NCBI GenBank assembly: GCA_016290295.1
Contig: JAEETJ010000008.1
Coordinates: 30,198-94,197 of the forward strand
Reading direction: 5' to 3'
Source: Bacteroidales bacterium
GTDB taxonomy: Bacteria > Bacteroidota > Bacteroidia > Bacteroidales > WCHB1-69
DNA length: 64,000 bases
Part shown: piece after piece, positions 16,721 to 24,395 of the stretch
Numbering within the stretch: the stretch's first letter is position 1
Layout: each line of letters begins with the position of its first letter
The notes under the pieces: generated by a model
Seen by the model: only the letters and a program-made list of their open reading frames with translations
Told to the model about the DNA's origin: nothing
Database searches by the model: none
Position numbers and translations under genes: made by a program

Positions 16721-16746
16721 TGTTTCAACAATATTAAATTCCGATT

Positions 16747-16755
16747 GCAAAAATA
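16747..16755 (-). promoter_or_regulatory. -7 box of the M28 peptidase gene
   Basis: TATTTTTGC on the minus strand, 27 bases before ATG 16720. Confidence 0.78.
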
Positions 16756-16821
16756 CAACCTTTCTCCGATATTTAGTCTTTAATAACAGAATAAAGACAC
16801 GGAAATTACGTTGTTATTTTG

Positions 16822-16830
16822 TATCTTTGC
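16822..16830 (+). promoter_or_regulatory. -7 box of the 16.86-kb membrane protein gene
   Basis: TATCTTTGC with a TTG at 16811-16813, 31 bases before ATG 16861. Confidence 0.8.
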
Positions 16831-16860
16831 AATTAAAATATCAGCTAACTCTTTCGACAA

Positions 16861-17574
16861 ATGAAAAAATTCATTTTGAAATATTGGTATATACTACCAC
16901 TTGTGTTAGCCATTCTAATGCTAACCTTATTATGGTTATTTACTAAAGCTCCTACTTTTTTTGAGGATATCGTTGGTGTACTGCTGGTGCTAACAATAGT
17001 ATTCATTGTCATATCATGGGTTGTGTTGATAGTGAACAAACAATGGTGGAAATTCATTATTTCAACAATAGTTTCTATCTTGATAGTTATCGTTCTCGGA
17101 TTCGCTCTCACATTTGCCGCCTTGGTTAGTCCTGATGGTTTTGGAAGCAAGCACAGTATTCCCGAAGGATTGAATTATCACCTGCCACTTGAAGAAGATG
17201 ACCAAAATGTTGTGGAGATAGATAGCTTGAATACGGAGTCGTTTCTTCAGGTGTGGAATTCTTTTCAAGGTGGCATTTACCAATATGATTTTTATTATTA
17301 TGCATTGCCTGCGGGAGAAATTTTTCTACGTTGTTATGAAGTTTCAAAGAATATTCCTTTGTCAGAGGATAGATTGAAAGACAGAAGTACTAAAATTATT
17401 GATTCTACATATTCATTCTCAAAACTTGTGGACAAAAAAGAATTCACCATTTATGAAGGAGACTGGGAAGATTATTACGCGGCTCGCATAGAAGTATGGC
17501 ATTATGACAGAGCCACTGGAAAAGAGAAAAAACTTGTAGAAAAGATATATCGCATTGAAGGGTGGATGAGATAG
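16861..17574 (+). CDS. Membrane protein of unknown function with extracytoplasmic domain
   Basis: Not recognised. Seen: 237 residues. There are three N-terminal transmembrane helices (YIPLVLAILMLTLLWLF-like; IVGVLLVLTIVFIVISWVVLIV; FIISTIVSILIVIVLGFALTFAAL). A ~140-residue acidic soluble domain follows, ending KKLVEKIYRIEGWMR, with many Tyr/Asp and no Cys pair or catalytic motif. Own promoter. Convergent with the next gene, 48 bp between stops, with no hairpin seen there. The coding sequence is more AT-rich than its neighbours, which may indicate later acquisition. Confidence 0.65.
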   Translation: MKKFILKYWYILPLVLAILMLTLLWLFTKAPTFFEDIVGVLLVLTIVFIVISWVVLIVNKQWWKFIISTIVSILIVIVLGFALTFAALVSPDGFGSKHSIPEGLNYHLPLEEDDQNVVEIDSLNTESFLQVWNSFQGGIYQYDFYYYALPAGEIFLRCYEVSKNIPLSEDRLKDRSTKIIDSTYSFSKLVDKKEFTIYEGDWEDYYAARIEVWHYDRATGKEKKLVEKIYRIEGWMR

Positions 17575-17622
17575 CACAACGTTCCTTGCAGACAATTTGC
17601 CCGTCGTAAGACTCAACGTAAC

Positions 17623-18036
17623 TTACTTCAGTCCAGCATGTTTGTTGGCCCAGCGCTCGGTGTAAAAATCATAATAATTCTTGCGGTTATCGTAAAACAA
17701 CAAGTGCAGGATGGACGGCAAACCGATAACCAAGAGGTATAAAGGACCAAAAATCTTGGAGTCCACCGTATGGCCATCCAGTTCATGCCGCACGGTTTCC
17801 TCGTCATGAGCACAGGAGGGACTTATCAGTGCAAAACTGCCCAGCGATATTCCACCCGCCTGCTTCGGCAGCTTGGTCTTCAAAGCAAAACAATAATTCC
17901 TGTAGGCAATCACACCCTCTGTTTTGGAAAACAAAAGAATAATCAACGCCACCAGATTTTGCGGCAGCTGCCAAACAAAAAGCAAGCCAAAGACAAGAGC
18001 GTGCAATATGTTGATTATCGTTGTTTTAGCGGACAA
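17623..18036 (-). CDS. Membrane protein with HExxH-like metalloprotease motif (altered)
   Basis: Seen: 137 residues. There are N-terminal hydrophobic segments (IINILHALVFGLLFVWQLPQNLVALIILLF), then VRHELDGHTVDSKIFGPLYLLVIGLPSILHLLF and a C-terminal YYDFYTERWANKHAGL. Known: a family of small Bacteroidota membrane proteins has H-E-x-G-H followed by the same GPLYLLVIGLPS helix and a TE-x-W/D-A-N motif, and it resembles minimal site-2-like metalloproteases. Here the motif reads HELDGH, one residue longer than HExxH, so zinc binding may be changed. No -7 box is clear upstream, where a repeat array begins within 10 bases. Confidence 0.6.
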   Translation of the reverse strand: MSAKTTIINILHALVFGLLFVWQLPQNLVALIILLFSKTEGVIAYRNYCFALKTKLPKQAGGISLGSFALISPSCAHDEETVRHELDGHTVDSKIFGPLYLLVIGLPSILHLLFYDNRKNYYDFYTERWANKHAGLK

Positions 18037-18135
18037 ATGTTAGAATTAATAGTTAATAATTAATAGTTAATAGTTATGATTGTGAATTGTAAATTCAAAT
18101 TTCCTGACCCCTAATCACTGACCACTGACCACTAT
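18037..18135 (-). repeat. Tandem heptamer array after the ABC permease gene
   Basis: Read on the minus strand, the permease stop TAG begins TAGTGGTCAGTGGTCAGTGATTAG, then GGGGTCAGG, AATTTGAATTTACAATTCAC, and units TAACTAT/TAATTAT of 7 bp up to the next gene. The array fills the whole intergenic space. Confidence 0.7.
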
Positions 18136-19250
18136 TTACTGCTCTCCTTATAGCTCAGCACCGCTGCGGTGTTCAATATCACCGCCATCACTGCCAGGGT
18201 AATCGTCTGGTTTCTCACATCTGCGAACTCACAGCCCTTCAGCACCATTTTCTTAATCACATCCATATAGAAAGACATGGGATTCAGGTAGTTGATTGTA
18301 CGTGCCCAGTCAGGCATACCCTCGGTTGGAGTAAACAAACCGCTCAACAAAACGAAGACAATGAACAGGAAGAATACAATGAACATGGCCTGCAACTGAT
18401 TCTCCGACACCGCCGAAATAAAGAAGCCAAGTCCCAGCATAACAAAGAGATAAATGGCTGTTATCGTCAGCAGTACAGGAATACTGCCCTGCACATTGAT
18501 GTCGAAAATCAGCTTCATCAGGAAGAGTCCCATGATAAACTCGGCCATACCCAAAATCCAGAACGGTATCATCTTTCCCAAGAGGAACTGCCATTTTCTG
18601 ATAGGCGTAACATTGATCTGCTCGATGGTACCAATTTCCTTCTCTCGCACCAAATTCAAGGCCGTCACGTAAGCACCAATCAAGGTAACCAAAATCACCA
18701 AAATACCTGGTACAATGAGATTTTTATAGTTCATTTGCTCATTGTACCAATAGATATTGGTCATGAAAAGCTGCGAATTGTCAGACATCGACGCCATCCC
18801 TGTATTCTCGGCAGTCTCTTTCAGGTAATCCCCTATCACCGTCTGCACATAGCCACAGCCAATGCCCGCTTTCACGGTGTTGATAGCATTAGCGGTAATG
18901 GCAATGGTAGTACCATACTGGCCAATAATGTTCTTCTCGAAATCCAAGGGAATCTCCACCAGAAAGTCTATCTTATCCGCCTTCATCAGCTTGTCGGCAT
19001 ACGACTTCGAATCAATCATGCCCTTGCTTCTGAAATGCGAGGAAGCGCTGAACTCGTTGATCAAATTATGCGACAAGGTGGAATTGTCATTATCGATAAA
19101 AGCGATATCCAGCACCTTAATTTCATAGTCGGCGGTAAATGGGAAGAGAATAAACTGCACCATAGGAGCCACAATGAGAATACTCATCAGCAGCGGGCTT
19201 CTGAAAACCTGCAAGAACTCCTTTTTTATCAGCATCAGAATGATTCTCAT
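18132..19250 (-). CDS. ABC-2 type exporter permease (YbhR/YhhJ-like), second permease
   Basis: Seen: 372 residues in ABC-2 permease layout. One N-terminal helix (PLLMSILIVAPMVQFILFPF) is followed by a ~150-residue extracytoplasmic domain (EIKVLDIAFIDNDNSTLSHNLI) and five helices in the C-terminal half. The latter include the motif LNLVREKEIGTIEQINVTPI and YLNPMSFYMDVIKKMVLKG. Known: YbhS/YbhR pair with a YbhF ATPase and a YbhG adaptor to export drugs or lipophilic compounds. It starts 3 bp after the stop of the preceding permease gene, so the two are translationally linked. It is last in the five-gene exporter operon. Its stop codon is the first triplet of a repeat array. Confidence 0.9.
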   Translation of the reverse strand: MRIILMLIKKEFLQVFRSPLLMSILIVAPMVQFILFPFTADYEIKVLDIAFIDNDNSTLSHNLINEFSASSHFRSKGMIDSKSYADKLMKADKIDFLVEIPLDFEKNIIGQYGTTIAITANAINTVKAGIGCGYVQTVIGDYLKETAENTGMASMSDNSQLFMTNIYWYNEQMNYKNLIVPGILVILVTLIGAYVTALNLVREKEIGTIEQINVTPIRKWQFLLGKMIPFWILGMAEFIMGLFLMKLIFDINVQGSIPVLLTITAIYLFVMLGLGFFISAVSENQLQAMFIVFFLFIVFVLLSGLFTPTEGMPDWARTINYLNPMSFYMDVIKKMVLKGCEFADVRNQTITLAVMAVILNTAAVLSYKESSK

Positions 19251-19253
19251 CGT

Positions 19254-20357
19254 TTATTTTCTTTTATCAACATTAGTTAAACTAATGGTTATCAATATTA
19301 TAGCCATCAAAATCAAAATTCCCAAATATTTCCAGATATCAAAGAAACCCGAGCCCTTAATCATCACATCCTTGATAGCGATGATGAACCATTTGGCCGG
19401 AAACACATCCGCCAGCACCTGGAAAAACATGGGCATATTGTCCAAGGGGAAGAGGAAGCCCGACAGCAACACGGTCGGCAGGAAAAGTCCCATCATGGTC
19501 ACCATCATGGCATCAATCTGCGTCTTACTGATGGCCGAAATCATCATACCGAACGAGGCCGCCGTGAACATGAAGACGATGCAAAGGAGCAGTAAAAGCC
19601 ATATACTACCATTGACCGGCATCTTGAACACGAACACACTGATGACAATAATCATGATGGTGCTGATCAGGGATAGACACATGTATGGGATGACCTTTCC
19701 GATGATGACATACACCTTCTTGACTGGCGTAATCAACAGCATATTCATGGTTCCAGTCTCTTTCTCACGAGCCAAAGTAATGGAGGACATGAGGGCGGTT
19801 ACAATAATCATAATCAGCGTGATAATACCTGGAACAAACATGTACACACTGTTAGATTCAGGATTGTACAGCATATTGGTCACAATCTCCACCGAACCAG
19901 TTTCCTCACCCATATTGTTATATTCGTTGATATAATCATGCGTGATGGCCAAAAGATAATTATTCAAGATGGATGCCACATTCAAGTCGGACACGTCGTT
20001 AATGACCTGCAAAGTGGCCATCTTGTCCTTCTCTAAAGCATGTTCAAAATCAGGCGGAATGATGAGGGCCAATTTGATATCTATTTCCTTAAAATCACGG
20101 TCAATTTCGGATTCGGTTTCAGGATAGGCCACAATCTGAAAATAGCCAGATGATGAAATTTTATCAATCAAAGATGCTGATTGACCGTCTTTTGCCTGAT
20201 CCAGGATGGCAATCTGCGCATTTCTTATTTCCGTACTGATTGTAAAGCCGAAGAGTAACACCAGCATGATAGGAATTGCCAACACCAGGAACAAGGTGAT
20301 CTTGTCCCTCACGATGTGGATCAGTTCCTTGTATAATATCATTCGCAATTCTTTCAT
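19254..20357 (-). CDS. ABC-2 type exporter permease (YbhS-like), first permease
   Basis: Seen: 367 residues, same architecture as the following permease: N-terminal helix (TLFLVLAIPIMLVLLFGFTIS), large extracytoplasmic domain (AQIAILDQAKDGQSASLIDKI), and a C-terminal helix bundle with ITLAREKETGTMNMLLITPV and FPAKWFIIAIKDVMIKGSG. Known: heterodimeric permeases of YbhFSR-type exporters. It is separated from the upstream ATPase gene by a 164-bp repeat array, though all five genes point the same way with no -7 box between. Inferred: inner-membrane half of an efflux pump. Confidence 0.9.
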   Translation of the reverse strand: MKELRMILYKELIHIVRDKITLFLVLAIPIMLVLLFGFTISTEIRNAQIAILDQAKDGQSASLIDKISSSGYFQIVAYPETESEIDRDFKEIDIKLALIIPPDFEHALEKDKMATLQVINDVSDLNVASILNNYLLAITHDYINEYNNMGEETGSVEIVTNMLYNPESNSVYMFVPGIITLIMIIVTALMSSITLAREKETGTMNMLLITPVKKVYVIIGKVIPYMCLSLISTIMIIVISVFVFKMPVNGSIWLLLLLCIVFMFTAASFGMMISAISKTQIDAMMVTMMGLFLPTVLLSGFLFPLDNMPMFFQVLADVFPAKWFIIAIKDVMIKGSGFFDIWKYLGILILMAIILITISLTNVDKRK

Positions 20358-20521
20358 GCTAGGATTCAGGTTACAGGGTACAGGTTACAGGTTACAGGTT
20401 ACAGGTTATAGGGGTTAGTGTTTAGTGTTTAGTGTTTAGTGTTTAGTGTTTAGTATTCAGTTTTCAGCTTTCAGCTTAATCAATTGGCACATTAGCACAT
20501 TGTTAATTAGCACATTAAAAA
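20358..20521 (-). repeat. Compound heptamer array inside the ABC exporter operon
   Basis: On the plus strand it contains ACAGGTT/ACAGGGT units (20366-20408), at least five GTTTAGT units (20414-20450), TCAGCTT/TCAGTTT units (20457-20477) and AATTGGCACATTAGCACATT-type units (20479-20518). Several different 7-bp families are therefore placed end to end between two co-directional operon genes. Confidence 0.85.
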
Positions 20522-21241
20522 TTATCGATTTACAAATTTCACAAAGACTTCGTCGATGCTGTTCACGCCCATTTGTTGTTTCAGCTCGTCGGGGGTGCCG
20601 ATGAGTTTCAGGCAGCCATCAGACATAATGGAAATGCGGTGGCAATACTCCGCCTCGTCCATGTAGTGAGTGGTCACGAAGATAGTAATACCTTGGGCAG
20701 CAGCCCGGTAGATGAGTTTCCAGAACTCACGGCGTACGATGGGGTCCACACCACTGGTAGGCTCATCGAGGAAGACAATCTCAGGACGGTGCAGGATTGC
20801 CGTTGCAAAAGCCAGCTTCTGCTTCCATCCCAAGGGGATAGAGGCGACCAAAGCATTCTTCTGTTCCAACAGATCCAAGTGATCCAAACTATCGTGAATT
20901 CGCTGTTTCAATTCCTTTGGCGGAATGCCGTAGACCGTTCCGAACAGCTGCATATTCTCAAACACCGTCAAGTCATTGTACAGCGAGAAACGCTGGCTCA
21001 TGTAGCCAATATGTTTCTTTATCTGCTTAGATTCCGTTTTAATAGAATAACCACCTATCAAAGCATCACCGGAGGTGGGCAGCAGCAGGCCACTCATCAT
21101 CTTGATAGCCGTGGTCTTGCCCGCACCATTGGCACCCAAGAAGCCAAAAATCTCACCCTTCTCCACCTCAAAATTGATGTGGTTCACCGCGGTGAAATCG
21201 CCGAACTTCTTGGTTAAATCTTTTGCGACAATACTTTGCAT
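20522..21241 (-). CDS. ABC exporter ATP-binding protein (YbhF C-terminal-half-like)
   Basis: Seen: 239 residues with Walker A FLGANGAGKTTAIKMM, Q-loop YMSQRFSLYNDLTV, a signature that reads IPLGWKQKLAFA instead of LSGGxxQ, Walker B EIVFLDEPTSGVDP and H-loop VTTHYMDEAEYC. Known: the LGWKQ-type signature is usual in the C-terminal half of fused YbhF proteins. Together with the ATPase upstream (normal LSGG) it corresponds to a YbhF split in two. Inferred: the two subunits form the asymmetric ATPase of the exporter. Repeat arrays flank the gene on both sides. Confidence 0.92.
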   Translation of the reverse strand: MQSIVAKDLTKKFGDFTAVNHINFEVEKGEIFGFLGANGAGKTTAIKMMSGLLLPTSGDALIGGYSIKTESKQIKKHIGYMSQRFSLYNDLTVFENMQLFGTVYGIPPKELKQRIHDSLDHLDLLEQKNALVASIPLGWKQKLAFATAILHRPEIVFLDEPTSGVDPIVRREFWKLIYRAAAQGITIFVTTHYMDEAEYCHRISIMSDGCLKLIGTPDELKQQMGVNSIDEVFVKFVNR

Positions 21242-21343
21242 GGTAGGAGTTAGGGGTCAGGGGTCAGGGATTAGGGGTTAGTTAATAGTTAATAGTTAAT
21301 AGATAATATGTTGTTTAAAATTTTTCAGTTTTCAGTTTTCAGT
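21242..21343 (-). repeat. Heptamer array between the two ABC ATPase genes
   Basis: Read on the minus strand, the upstream ATPase stop TAA is followed directly by ACTGAAA units (21318-21343), then ATTAACTATTAACTA units (21280-21306) and CTGACCCCTGACCCCTAA-like units (21244-21275) up to the next ATG. Confidence 0.8.
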
Positions 21344-22258
21344 TTATTTCATCTGTATCAGTTCAATAAAGCAGTCTTCGATATTGGGTGTAATCGGCTT
21401 GATTTCGCCGTGTTCCCGTTCATGTTGTTGCAAGAATTCCTCGAATGCCGGCAAGGCTTTCTCCACATCATCGTAGAAGGCGATATGAAAATGCTCACCG
21501 TAAGGATAGTAATTGCAGCGGAGTTCAAATTGCTCCATCAGCTGCATCAAGCCAAAAATATCATCCGTTTTCATGGTAAACAAATGACCTCTGAAATTGG
21601 AGATAATTTTATTGGGAGTATCAATTTTAATGATTTCCCCATTCTGAATCAGCGCAATACGGTCACAACGGGTAGCCTCATCCATATATGGAGTAGAGAC
21701 AACTACCGTAACTCCCTTATGCTGAATATCTTTCAGGATGTCCCAAAACTCACGACGAGAAACAGGATCCACGCCCGTGGTAGGTTCATCCAAGAAGAGC
21801 AATTTCGGTTTGTGAATCAGGGCACAGCATAGTGCCAGCTTTTGCTTCATACCTCCGGAAAGTTTTCCTGCCGGACGGTCTTTGAAAGGCACTAACTGTT
21901 TCCAAATGGGCTTTATCAGCGACATATTGTCGAGGATAGAGCTTTTGTACATAGTAGCGAAAAAAGCCAGATTCTCCTGCACAGACAAGTCGGGATAAAG
22001 AGAAAAAACACCTGGCAAGTAACCAATCACCTGACGGATTTGCAGGTAATCTTTCACCACATCCATACCCAGCACCTCCACCTCTCCGGAATCAGGCTTC
22101 AACAAGGTGGTCAGGATATTGAACATAGTGCTCTTCCCTGCCCCATCGGGACCGACAAGACCGAACACCTCACCGTTTTCCACAGTGATATTAATGTCTT
22201 TGAGGGCTTGGACCTTCCCGAAACGTTTGTTAATATGCTGAATGGCTATTTCAGGCAT
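21344..22258 (-). CDS. ABC exporter ATP-binding protein (YbhF N-terminal-half-like)
   Basis: Seen: 304 residues: Walker A LVGPDGAGKSTMFNIL, signature KLSGGMKQKLALCCAL, Walker B KLLFLDEPTTGVDP and H-loop STPYMDEATRCDRI. A ~75-residue C-terminal extension follows (LFTMKTDDIFGLMQLMEQFELRC). Known: the D in GPDGAGKS is typical of the N-terminal half of YbhF. It begins 9 bp after the adaptor stop. With the following ATPase it makes up a split YbhF. Confidence 0.92.
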   Translation of the reverse strand: MPEIAIQHINKRFGKVQALKDINITVENGEVFGLVGPDGAGKSTMFNILTTLLKPDSGEVEVLGMDVVKDYLQIRQVIGYLPGVFSLYPDLSVQENLAFFATMYKSSILDNMSLIKPIWKQLVPFKDRPAGKLSGGMKQKLALCCALIHKPKLLFLDEPTTGVDPVSRREFWDILKDIQHKGVTVVVSTPYMDEATRCDRIALIQNGEIIKIDTPNKIISNFRGHLFTMKTDDIFGLMQLMEQFELRCNYYPYGEHFHIAFYDDVEKALPAFEEFLQQHEREHGEIKPITPNIEDCFIELIQMK

Positions 22259-22267
22259 GTCCTTTTT

Positions 22268-23200
22268 CTACTTGAAAACCACATCACCTGGCATGCCGAT
22301 TTTCGCACTGCCATCGTTCGTAAAGCTGATTTTCACAGCGTAAACCAGATTGACACGTTCATTCTTGGTCTGAATCATCTTAGGTGTAAACTCAGCCTTG
22401 GGAGAAATCCAGGAAACCTTGCCATTGAACTTCTTTTCTTCACCCTTCTGTGCATCAATTCTGATTTCCACATTCTGATTCAACTTCACCGACGACAGCA
22501 TATCTTCAGTAATATATACCTTGATGAACATGTTGGTTAAGTCGGCCATTTTGAACAAAGGCTTGCCCTGGAATGCCAACTCATTGGGTTCTATGTATTT
22601 CTTCAATACCGTACCGGTGATAGGAGCCTTGATATGACAACTGGCGATAGCGGTCTCCAACTGCAACTTTTGGAAGCTCAGTGCCTCTATTTCACCCAAA
22701 AGGGCCTTTTCCTGTGTACCTAATGACGACTTTGTGGCAGCGAGCTGGCTTTTGGTCATCGTAATTTCAGCCTGAATATCATCCAATTGCTTGGAACCAG
22801 CGGCATTGGCCTGCACCAAATTCTCCACACGTGTCTTTTCCTTTTCCAAGGTCACCAGTTTTTCCTGTAAGGTCTTGATCTGCGAAGGAATATCGGGACG
22901 GCGTGCCAATGCTGCTTTCATGGATGCATCGAGTTGCATCATCTGCAGATATAGCTGCACTGTATCTATCAGACCTATTTCCTCTCCAGCATCATAAGTA
23001 TTACCCTCCTTCACATCGAAAGAGAGCAATTTACCATTACTTTCTGAAGAAATTGTGATTTCCGTAGCCTCAAAAACACCATACGCATCCGCTTGTTTGT
23101 GTTTACGGCGGCATGAGTCCAAAGTGAAAACCATCAGCATGGCAGCCAGCAAAACAAGGCAAAATTTCACACTTTTTGTTCCAATATTCAGCTTCTTCAT
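22268..23200 (-). CDS. HlyD/YbhG-like periplasmic adaptor lipoprotein
   Basis: Seen: 310 residues from the ATG at 23200 (a Met five codons upstream is also possible). The signal ends in a lipobox (MVFTLDSC). A lipoyl/biotinyl-like half follows (ESNGKLLSFDVKEGNTYDAG), then a long coiled-coil hairpin (KTLQEKLVTLEKEKTRVENL), the second lipoyl half (IKAPITGTVLKKYIEPNELAF) and a beta-barrel (NVEIRIDAQKGEEKKFNGKV). Known: YbhG-type adaptors join ABC-2 exporters to an outer-membrane channel. First gene of the operon adaptor-ATPase-ATPase-permease-permease. Its -7 box is at 23290-23298. Confidence 0.92.
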   Translation of the reverse strand: MKKLNIGTKSVKFCLVLLAAMLMVFTLDSCRRKHKQADAYGVFEATEITISSESNGKLLSFDVKEGNTYDAGEEIGLIDTVQLYLQMMQLDASMKAALARRPDIPSQIKTLQEKLVTLEKEKTRVENLVQANAAGSKQLDDIQAEITMTKSQLAATKSSLGTQEKALLGEIEALSFQKLQLETAIASCHIKAPITGTVLKKYIEPNELAFQGKPLFKMADLTNMFIKVYITEDMLSSVKLNQNVEIRIDAQKGEEKKFNGKVSWISPKAEFTPKMIQTKNERVNLVYAVKISFTNDGSAKIGMPGDVVFK

Positions 23201-23289
23201 CTCGTATCTTTTCAAATTTCCGTTCTAAGTTGTTAAAATTGAAATGTTTTTAAATGTTAAAAATCCAAAATCATTCCTAACACTAATTT

Positions 23290-23298
23290 GCAAATATA
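23290..23298 (-). promoter_or_regulatory. -7 box of the ABC exporter operon
   Basis: TATATTTGC on the minus strand, 90 bases before the adaptor ATG. It is the only -7 box seen for the five genes. Confidence 0.72.
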
Positions 23299-23349
23299 CG
23301 AAAAAATTCAGCAAAAGAGAACACAAATAAAATCTTCTTCTCCTCAAAT

Positions 23350-24288
23350 TCAGCCTATATACTTGCATTTCGTGCTTTGGCATTCGCCACAGTGGATACA
23401 AGTATTGTCAACTTTATCGTCATGAATAGCCGACATAGGGCATTTCTTCTCGCAGCGCTTGCAATGCTTGCAGGAGGAGCTGTCAATCTTGATACGACGT
23501 GCCCCAGGAATCAAGGATACCAAATTCAGCATCAAACCTGCTGGACAGAAAGCCTTGCAGAAAGGCCTGTAAATCAATAATGATGACACTATCAAAACAA
23601 TCACCAAGGTCCACATCAGGCCACCGCTCACATCCAAACGGAACAAGGACTTAAAAGGATCTATACGGCAATACCAGGGCATTTGTTTCACAATCAGCAG
23701 CACCAACAAAGCCACAAAAGCCACTATCTGTATGCAGCGCATCACCCGCTGGGCAGTTCGGGTTCTGAACAATCCGAACAGCTTACTTTCTCTCAATTTT
23801 GGCCAACGACCCAGATAAATCAAATCCTGCAAAGCTCCCAAGGGGCATAACCAACCACACCAAGCCTTTCCACACAGGTAGGTCAGCACCAGCAAAATGA
23901 CAAAAGGAACAAAAAACGAAATCATGAATTCCTTGCCCAGCAAGAAAAGTACGGCATTTTGAAAATAAGAGACCACACAAGGGCAGCCACCACGCACAAA
24001 GCCCAAATACACCACCAATACTGCCAACAGCACATAACGGGCTATCCGCATGCCTTTACTGCCAGCCCAGCGAGATGACATCAGCAGGCCAATGACAGCC
24101 ACTAATATAAACAGAATGTTGATGGCCACCGTGATCGGGAACATCCGCATCCACCAAGCCTCCGCAAAGCTCTCGGGCGACACACTGTGTTCTACCAATA
24201 AAAACACCAAACTGCAAAGCAACAGACCCAAGGTCACAAATTGCAATAGATTCCGATTATTTTTCATTTTGAATATTGTTTTTATCAT
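23350..24288 (-). CDS. 4Fe-4S membrane protein (NapH/CcoG-like)
   Basis: Seen: 312 residues (305 if started at the internal Met at 24267). Five to six hydrophobic helices surround two CxxxCP motifs at membrane edges (KAWCGWLCPLGALQDL; FCKAFCPAGLMLNLV). These are followed by two C-terminal ferredoxin-like clusters (CKHCKRCEKKCP; CIHCGECQSTKC). Known: this layout is shared with NapH, NosR and RnfB-like quinol oxidases that pass electrons across the inner membrane. The partner is not in this window. The second cluster is CxxCxxCxxxxC rather than ending in CP. The start abuts a GC-rich repeat element at 24289. Confidence 0.87.
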   Translation of the reverse strand: MIKTIFKMKNNRNLLQFVTLGLLLCSLVFLLVEHSVSPESFAEAWWMRMFPITVAINILFILVAVIGLLMSSRWAGSKGMRIARYVLLAVLVVYLGFVRGGCPCVVSYFQNAVLFLLGKEFMISFFVPFVILLVLTYLCGKAWCGWLCPLGALQDLIYLGRWPKLRESKLFGLFRTRTAQRVMRCIQIVAFVALLVLLIVKQMPWYCRIDPFKSLFRLDVSGGLMWTLVIVLIVSSLLIYRPFCKAFCPAGLMLNLVSLIPGARRIKIDSSSCKHCKRCEKKCPMSAIHDDKVDNTCIHCGECQSTKCKYIG

Positions 24289-24352
24289 TACATGCGGCTG
24301 CCACGATGTGACAGCCCTACATTTTACGCATGCAGTGCGTCCCTACATTCTA
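24289..24352. repeat. GC-rich hairpin element ending GTCCCTACA, copy 1
   Basis: GGCTGCCACGATGTGACAGCC (24297 onward) folds into a hairpin, then CCCTACA and GCATGCAGTGCGTCCCTACA. Almost the same two units occur at 35590-35690, and a single CATTCGATATGTCCCTACA at 60788-60806. Confidence 0.6.
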
Positions 24353-24355
24353 CCC

Positions 24356-24395
24356 TCTCAAAAATTATCAATTATCAATTGTAAACTATTAACTA
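24356..24395 (-). repeat. Heptamer array at the helicase stop codon
   Basis: On the minus strand the helicase ends GAT AGT TAA and continues TAGTTTACAATTGATAATTGATAATT, units of 7 bp. The last sense codon and the stop already match the repeat. Confidence 0.7.
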
